From Catonia carolina (lineage: Eukaryota; Arthropoda; Insecta; Hemiptera; Achilidae): 64,000 nucleotides of DNA. Position 1 is the first letter of the stretch, and the number at the start of each line of letters is the position of its first letter. Under the pieces are notes generated by a model. The model worked only from the letters and a program-made list of their open reading frames with translations, was not told the origin of the DNA and made no database searches. The position numbers and the translations under genes are program-made. This document shows positions 53,419 through 62,400 of the stretch, one piece after another. The stretch is taken from assembly GCA_035578175.1 (NCBI GenBank), contig JAQMRL010000003.1, forward strand, positions 91,366,469-91,430,468. The letters are read 5' to 3'.

Positions 53419-56400
53419 CAATCGCTAAAAACATGATTTTTGGGTTCTAGTGGTCTGAAAGCGTGTAGATCCGGTGAAAACTCGATTTCTTAAAATTGAC
53501 ATGAAAACAATACTTTCTTCCTATATATTCATAAAGGCTCTTAGTTCTTGGAAAGTAAAAATTAGGGACATTTTCCTGTTGCGTTAGTAGGAACCTAATG
53601 CCGCATTTTAATTTTATTTCCGAGTCATAATATTGAAAATGTTTCTGCAGTTAATAGTTTGTTTTTTATTTATCAAACCATGGTAGTTATTATAATTTGT
53701 TCATTGGCATAAATTCAAAAATTTATTTAATTTGTAGATTTAGTGTAGTAACTTTCTAATTTAGGAAGTATTACTTAGCCAATTTTCTTTAGAATGCATA
53801 ATTAGCACACAGTAATATTTTAACAAACGCTGTTCTTTTCAAAAATAAAGGACAGTATTTTAGTGAATAAACTCTTAAAGATATTTGGAATTTACCTAAA
53901 TTTTGTAGGTTAATTGTGTAATTTTGTTACTCATAACAGATAGGTGGAGTGTCAAATTATTTACACTCAATATGTTCGTTGCAGGGGTAAAATCTATAGT
54001 TTTGTTTCTTATCACATGGTCAGCCAATTAAATGACTGAAATCATTTAAGAACAGAAGAGGTAGAGGTGTAAAAAATACTAATCAGAGTTGTCTCCTCTG
54101 AAAGTAATAAATTTCATTATATAGCCAGACCCTGTGGTGAAGGAAGTGAAGATGTCATTATTTTTGCAAAGTGGAAAATATGTGCTTTTCAGAGGGCCTG
54201 GCATGCTGATAAGCGTACTTTTCCACTCAGTGAGGAATGCAATGGTAAACCGCCTCACTCCTCGTTTTACTTAGTAAAACCTCTACAGGTTCAAACCAGC
54301 CTTTCAGCTGATGACCTAAACAACAGTGTAATTTTATATTCCACTTTTCCATATCCAATGCTAGAAGTTGAAACTATTCTTATAAATTTATTATGGAAAA
54401 CAGTAGTACCACTAAAATTATCTACCTTGGTAAACTAAACTAACTTTAGTTACTGGTTGGTTGGATTACACTAGAATTAACTTGGGTGCAGTAAAGCGAA
54501 ACAGAGCTTATGCATAATTCAAAATGCGAACACAGAGCAAATTTGTATTGTAACCACAGTCCAACTGAGCTCCCTAACCAAGCAATTCAATTATCATCAC
54601 TATTGTTACAGTTTAATGTAAAAAAATTACTGCAAAATTTTACCATTCTTTTAAAAAATACTTTTGCGTTAAAGCGTATTTACTATTAACGTATAAGATT
54701 ATTTCTTCGTGCTGAGTCGTTCAAGTTTTATTATAGAAATTGATTTATAAAATGTTTAAATAAAAATTTTATTTGATTGTGACTAAAGAATAATGTTTTA
54801 AATTTTGTCCTCTGATTTTAAGATACTCATTTCCAAATAATTATTTTATTTATTTGCTCATTCTTTATGTATTAAACCTAAGAAGTTGGTATAAATTTCC
54901 GATTGAAGAAAAATGTCACTGTAATTGAATAGGTGTCCGGAAGAATGGCTTATGTTACATTTTGTAAATTTCACAGGAGAGCATGTTAAAATCAGAGCAA
55001 AATGAAATTGTCGTTATTCAATACAGGCCCTTATTCCATCTAACAAATAATAAAATCATTTCATTTTTACAATAGAAACTATATTTTGTACTTTTAAAAC
55101 AAAACTATAAAAGAAAATCAGAGTTAATGATAAAGGCTAGTTAATAATATACTGTTAACTCTCCGTATTCGTGGATTTTTTAATTCGCGGTGAGCTAAAT
55201 TCAATATTCGCGGTTTGTTCAGAATGGAAATGAATTTTGAAAACTATGATAAAATGCAACATGGTTAGTCTTCCACTCCCCGCAGCACCAACCATTATTT
55301 AAATATTTAAAACATTCTACCGAATAACTGGTCAATCGCTTTTCCATAATATTAGTAAATTTGTATTAATTTTTTTATACTGAATACAATAATTTTTTTT
55401 GAAATTGCCTAATTGAGCGGTTACGGAGTTAACAGGGCTTCAGAATTTTGCTAATAACTCAAACATAGGCCATAAATCTAGAGAAAACCACGTTATAAAA
55501 ATTATCTTACATAGGCCCTTCTTCCGGACACCTATTCAATTATCTTTTGCACTGCTTTAAAAGTTAAAAATTTGAGCTAATTATAGCAGAAAAATAAACG
55601 AATGAAGTATTCTTTAACTTTAATGAATATGGGTTCGTATTTCTTTGAGAATCGGTGGTTATTTTTCAAGAACAGTACTACTGAGGATAATAAAAATGCA
55701 TTACATCGGTGCTACTTTTTTCTTTCCTACTCTAAGTCTGAGAGAATAAATAATTTTTTTAGAACATGTAGCCTACGTACATTTAATTTATAGAGTGGTG
55801 TACAAAAATTGGTTTTTGAGGACCAATTTTAAGTCGTGAAGAACTTATGTTATTCTGAGATCCTGTCGAGATAAACAGTGGATTGTAACGATTCTGCTTT
55901 ATTCCGTTTTTGTCAGCTTAACAATAGTTTATTTTATTATTCCATACAACCTTTTGAATTGTTTCAAAATAAATACATTTTTAGTAAGGTTGCGTTAGAT
56001 GTTGAAAGATATTTTTTAGGTTCAATAATACGTTTAAAAAAGTATAATATTTTTCAAATTCAAAAGTTAACAAAATGGTTTGTAAAACTATTGTGTTAAT
56101 GAGAAAGCAATACAGTGTGGGATATCACTATTGATATTTTCTTTGTTGTTTTTTGTGTTTAAGGAGAACTTCTTTACGGGTCTAGTAAATTAGATCCACT
56201 TCTTAGAACGTTCCGAGTGATCAACTTCAGGCCCCGTCAATTATTATGGAATCCATCTGAAGAACGAACCCAACAAAGTGGCAATACAAGAGCAATACAA
56301 GAACCTGAAAAAAGTGTTCATTGTGAAATATTACACGATCCGGGTCCAGGTCCTATTAGGGCAGATGTGATATTTATTCACGGGTTAAAAGGATCATTAG

Positions 56401-59400
56401 ATAGAACTTGGACTCAAGGTGTTTGGGACATAAAGGATTCTAATAGTACAAATAGCAGGGTTTTATTGAGAAAAAGTTGTTCGGTTTCGTCATTTAAAAA
56501 CAATAATGAAGTACCCCTCGTTGTCAATAGAAGTCACAGTACTGAAACTGGTCTTCGTTTAAATCATAATTTAGATGATAGTTCGGAAAACGTTTTAGTT
56601 GAAAATAATAATGTTATTAGTATGGATAAAGTAGTTTTTACGTGTGGGGATGAAAGCTCTGAAGACGGTACCAATGTCAGTTCAAATAGTAGTGATAATC
56701 AAAATGCAGAAACGAACGAATTTTCGGAAACGACCTCGAATACTTCCACATCACCGGACGACGACACAAATTTCAGTGACGACAATAAGAAAGAATCGGT
56801 TTCAAGGTGTTGGCCGAAAGATTGGTTACCAATGGATTGTCCTGGTGTTCGTATTATAGCTCTTAATTATACAACAGATCCGTATCTCTGGAGACCTGTA
56901 TGGGTTTCAAAAAGATCCAGGTAAGCAAAATTTCGCTCTTGTACGATATGTTAAGATTTTAAAACAAATAATTGATATTACTGTCAAAAAAATGCTTTCT
57001 TAACTATTCATTTTCTTTCCTGTGTATCCCTCTGTTTTCTTCCTATATTACATTCTACAGTCACGTGAGACTGTGGGAAAGATAGGCGACTCCAATTTAA
57101 TATTGGTTGTATAGAGCAATACGCTTTCCGCTACTATCTGTCCTACAAACATACGTAGTATTTAATTAATAACGTACGTATAAGTTTTAGTTGTAAGTCA
57201 TTTAAACTTAAGTTAAAATGATAAGTGACTATTTAAAGAATAACGCTCGGTCCCAATATTCGATTAAAAGACGCAGTATTTAAAATTAAAGAGAAATGAA
57301 ATACTTTAAAATAAATGTAAATAGTTTCATTTATAGAATGAATTTTATGGCGATGAAATGGATAAATATAGATTTTGAGTGAATAAAAAAAAGTTAAAAT
57401 AATAAAAAAATGTTTGTACCTAGACTTGGTAAGCGCACGATTTCTACGAGGATCAAGAATTCATGAATTAAATTGAAGCGTTATTAAACGATTTTAATGT
57501 CATTTATTTTTCTGGAAGTCTTTCCCTGAATTCAGTTTTAAAGTTTTTATACAACCTTTTTACCTATTTCTGGTTACTCGCCGAACGTAAAAAAATGAAG
57601 TTAACACACAAGCCACTGCAGTTCAGAACTGTTTTCGTTGTTTTAGATTTTTTATCGTTTAAAACCACTGTATAGAACATTGAGTAATTTATACATTTCC
57701 GGAAGCTTTGTTTAGCCAATATTTTGAGTATATTTTGACTATATGCTTATGATATTTCTTCCATCCATCTTTTCCTCTTCTTAAACGAAAATTGAAAGAA
57801 AATTGCGCTCGGAAAGGATGAAAAAATATTGGGCGGAAAAGAAAAGGAAGAAAGAAGGAAAGACTTTAAATGTAAAATGACTAAAGTGGTCTTTTGTAGG
57901 CCATAAAATTTTAATAATAATAATAATTTATATATATATATATATATACAGGGTGATTCATGAAGTTCTCCCCCCACTTCTACAGCACATTGTACTAGTA
58001 AAAATAATGAAAAAATGTTATATAAACATAGGTCCGAAAACGCTTCGTTAGCGAGTTACAGCTAGCGAAAGTTTCGCCTGGATTTCAGTTCACCAGGTGA
58101 AATGAGGTCTTCCTGGAATTGTGGTAAGGTAGATTAAGGGGCGAATTCAATCATTTCTTATGGTTTTTGATCTGATAAATTGAATAAAACAGGTCCCAGA
58201 ACTGTAAGTTAAATAGTTTTTGAGAAAGCCAGTGTCAAATGCAAAAAATGGAGTGAAAATCACATTTTTTCATCTTTGGGCAAGAATAACTTTGTTATTT
58301 CACCAAGAAACAGTTAAAAATTTTCAATAAAAAATGTAGAAAATTTTATTCTGAACAAACCGGTGTAAATAAAGTACACAGAAAGCGAATAGTTTTTGAG
58401 AAAACCAGTGTCAAATGCAAAAAAATGGAGTGAAAAAAACACATTTTTTCATTTTAGTTTTTCCGGTTAATTTTACTTTGTACTCTTATGAATAAAAACT
58501 CATTTAATCAAACATCTATTCGCTTTCTGTGTACTTAATTTACACCGGTTTGTTCAGAATAAAATTTTCTACATGTTTTATTGAAAAATTTTAACTGTTT
58601 CTTGGTGAAATAACACAGTTATCCTTGCCCAAAGATGAAAAAATAAGTTTTTCACTCCATTTTTTGCATTTGACACTGGTTTTCTTAAAAACTATTTAAC
58701 TTACAGATCTGGGACCTGTTTTATTCAATTTATCAGATCAAAAACCATAAGAAATGATTGAATTTGCCCCTTAATCTACCTTACCACAATTCCAGGAAGA
58801 CCTCATTTCACCTGGTGAACTGAAATCCAGGCGAAACTTTCGCTAGCTGTAACTCGCTAACGAAGCGTTTTCGGACCTATGTTTATATAACATTTTTTCA
58901 TTATTTTTACTAGTACAATGTGCTGTAGAAGTGGGGGGAGAACTTCATGAATCACCCTGTATATATATACTATTCATTCGGTTTTTTTAGATTTATTTAT
59001 TATAATTGAAGAGCTTAGTGGATGAAGGTGCTATGTAACAAAAATATAGTTCAGTGGAAATTGCTATGAAAGTACTAAGGGCTATCCCTTCATGAAAATT
59101 TTGTCTTATGCGATTAAAAGTTCTTAAAACTTGACCTCTCATTGTCAGTTTTTTATTAGATTTATTGAGGATCGACTACCATTGTCATATAACACCTTAC
59201 GACTCTTTTACGCATACAACACGTTCATCAACTAAAAAGTCTTTATTTGTACACAGTACCATCTATAAATTGATTAACGATAATTTAATAATATAAAATA
59301 CTCATAAAGATCTTTACAAGACATTTTCAAATGAACACACAGTGCATATTAATGATGATGATAGGTGTTTATTACAACGTTTACCTGTTACTACTCTAAA

Positions 59401-62400
59401 AAGATGTCAATTAGGTTGCAGTGAATTCTGGTAGAAGGTGTCAAATGAACTTAACATCTTAATCCTCTACAAACCTTAAAATTAAGCTGTAAATAGTCCG
59501 TTCATTCCCTAGTATTTCCGTAAACAATAGATAAACAGCGTTCTATGTCATCTTCGTAACTAAGTATGCACTTAACACCTTCAGCAATCACAAAAAATAA
59601 ATTTTTGAAAAAATGTTACATAGCACCTTCATCCACTCAGATCTTCAATTAGATTTTGATTTATTATTCGCAAAATTGTTTTTGTTTGCATGTCCTTAAA
59701 GCCCTGTATAATATGTTTTAGTTAATTTCGATTTTTTAAAATTTAGATTGTTTTTTTTTTAAGAAATAGTATAATTTTTTTTAAATTGTCATGGTTTTAA
59801 GCCCAAAACTAGTTTTGTATCAGTTTTACAGTCTGTTTAATTATGAAGTGAACACCTCCCTAGGACACGGCTTTTATCCATAGTTGGGTAGGTCAATTTC
59901 CTCCACCTCGTACCCTGTGAATTGTAAATGTTATATAGCTTTAAGAAAGAATGTGTATGTATGGATTACTATTGTAAAAATATGGAAATATAATTTTTAT
60001 TGTTATTAATATTATTATTATTATTATTATTAGTCGTAAAGCTCCCGAAGTGGAAGACGCTAAGTAAATCTGGTTTGTTTTTGGGATTTCTTGTCCTTTT
60101 TATCCGCCCACCAGTTTTTCATTTTTTGTGATAATTCAGCTTTTCTCTGTTCACTCCACTTTGTTCCGGTTCTTGGAGCTTTTATCTCTGGTTTAACCTC
60201 CCATTTTTTAACTTTTGTTCTAAAATTGTCTCTTATGAGAATTTTTTCTTTGGTGATTTTGGCCAATTCTAAATCTTTTTTAACACTTTGTATCCATCCC
60301 CCCCCCCCCCCATTAACAAGTGATGATACATATTTTACCATTCTCTGTGTGAGTCTATTGTCAGGAAGCCTCATAATGTGGCCATAAAATTGAAGGCGTC
60401 TTTTCCTCATGTCTGCCTCTATGTTGGAATATTCTTCAATTTTCGACGTTCTCTGTAATCTGTTATTATTATTATTATTATTAATATGCTAATATTGCTT
60501 GGCTCAATAATTAAAAACATTTCCCCGGCTTATTTATGGTTTAGATGTTGCAAGCAAAACTAATGTTAGTCGACAACTGTTCCAGGTACGACAGCTTCAT
60601 ACTTTTTTTTGGTATAGTACCTAGAAAAACAAATATGGAATATTTTTTTTGTAACCAAGAATAATTGTTATAATATTCTGTTAGCTGTACAATGGTGCTA
60701 GATTATGAATAATATAATATCTCTTCCGTGATAATAATAATGAAACTGACCCAGGGCAAGTTATTTGATAGAGATGAAATTAAGTACGGCAACTGGTAAC
60801 CATAAAAATAAAAGGTTTATTTACAGATATCAAATTTATAAATCACGTGCACAATCACGTGAACTGTACGACACGTGCGATTTGTCGATAATTCAGAAGA
60901 TGAAGACGTCCTTGACCGTGTATACAACCCCGCCAATCCATTTTCAATGAAGAGTCAATGTTGTTATAATAAAGGCGGGATTCATCTTAAAACTCGGCCA
61001 AATTCTCCCTCCCGCCTTTTTACAATTGAATGGCTAGCCATTAACCATAATCATCATCAACGCTTTAAAATAAATTCACGTTTAAACTTTCGCTATTTAA
61101 ATAAGCACATGGTTACCATCATAACAGACAAAATTTTCCCCACCCCATTTTTTATGTTGAATATTTTTACATTACTTACTAACGTTCGTTGAACTCAAGT
61201 TTCTTTTATTATTAGTTATTGCCACACTATTTGACCTCTTAGAAATTGGTTTTAAATTATTTGAATATGAATTAGCATATTCAGTAAAATTAAAAAGCAG
61301 CAATATTTTATTTGATCTGTAAATAAATAGACAAGCTTTGTGTTTAATTTAACTTATCTGACTGGTTTATCTTATTTTAATAATTTATTTAATATCTATT
61401 ACTGATATTGTTTATTAACATTCCAGATCCTTCATCTTAATTGTCTGTTTAATCATTCTTAATAAATAGGCCTACTATTCAAAATAGCCTACTGCTAGTT
61501 AACTTCTGAAAGAAGTTTTATAATGTTGTAGTTAGATTTGCCACAAACAATCGATGATTACAGAAACTCTTCTTTTCTTTCCTCAAGGCTGCCTCGTGGT
61601 GTGTTAGTCACCATAACTGGCTGCTAAGCCAGGGGTCCCGGGTTCAATTCCCGGTCAGGTCTGGCATTTTTCCATCAATCAGTTTCATCTATCACCCTTC
61701 TCATCATCTATATTAGCAGTAATTGCAAAACAGTCTAACATAAAACAAAACACAAACATTTTTCTAACATTATCTGAAAACTGTGTGCTTTTGGTTGCAG
61801 TGATTCCATTATAAATATTAAATCAAACCAATTTATATGTAATTAATATCCGCATGTCCCATGAAAAGGTTGCTATTTTTGAATTAATATGTCGGACGGA
61901 TCACACACTACAGGCTGGAAACTGTACAGTTATAATAAATAAAAAAGTACCCACGAGTTTTATTTGCTTATAATTAATCAAAATAAAATGGTGGAATTAT
62001 GAGGCTGATTGAAGAGGAACTGCTGTTGATACCTCGGCAATTTTTCAAAAACGCTTATGACTCATTTTTGATCAGTGCATAGCTATTGATGGACATCAGT
62101 TCGAATAAAGGTTAATAAAACAAATTGTGTTAATAATTTATCACTTTCATATTTCTTTCATTTCTTTTATTTTATTACTTTAGTAACATAGTAGCAAATC
62201 GCCAATTTGAAATGGTTATGCAAATAAAATAAATTTTTGCCATTTTGTTTTGATCAATCATAAGCAAATGAAAAGTGAGGGTACTCTTTTTACATATGTA
62301 TTTATTAAAACTGTAAAGTTTCCAGTTTTTACAGTGTGCGATACATCCGGCATATTAATTGAAAAATAGGAAACTCTTCGTGGGACACCCGGTTTAATGA

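Noticed and set aside
56644..56859. 71-codon plus frame within exon 3
   Set aside because: Out of frame with the SERAC1-like reading frame; a shadow.
60091..60387. 98-codon plus frame
   Set aside because: It is the antisense shadow of the LINE C-terminal remnant on the minus strand.
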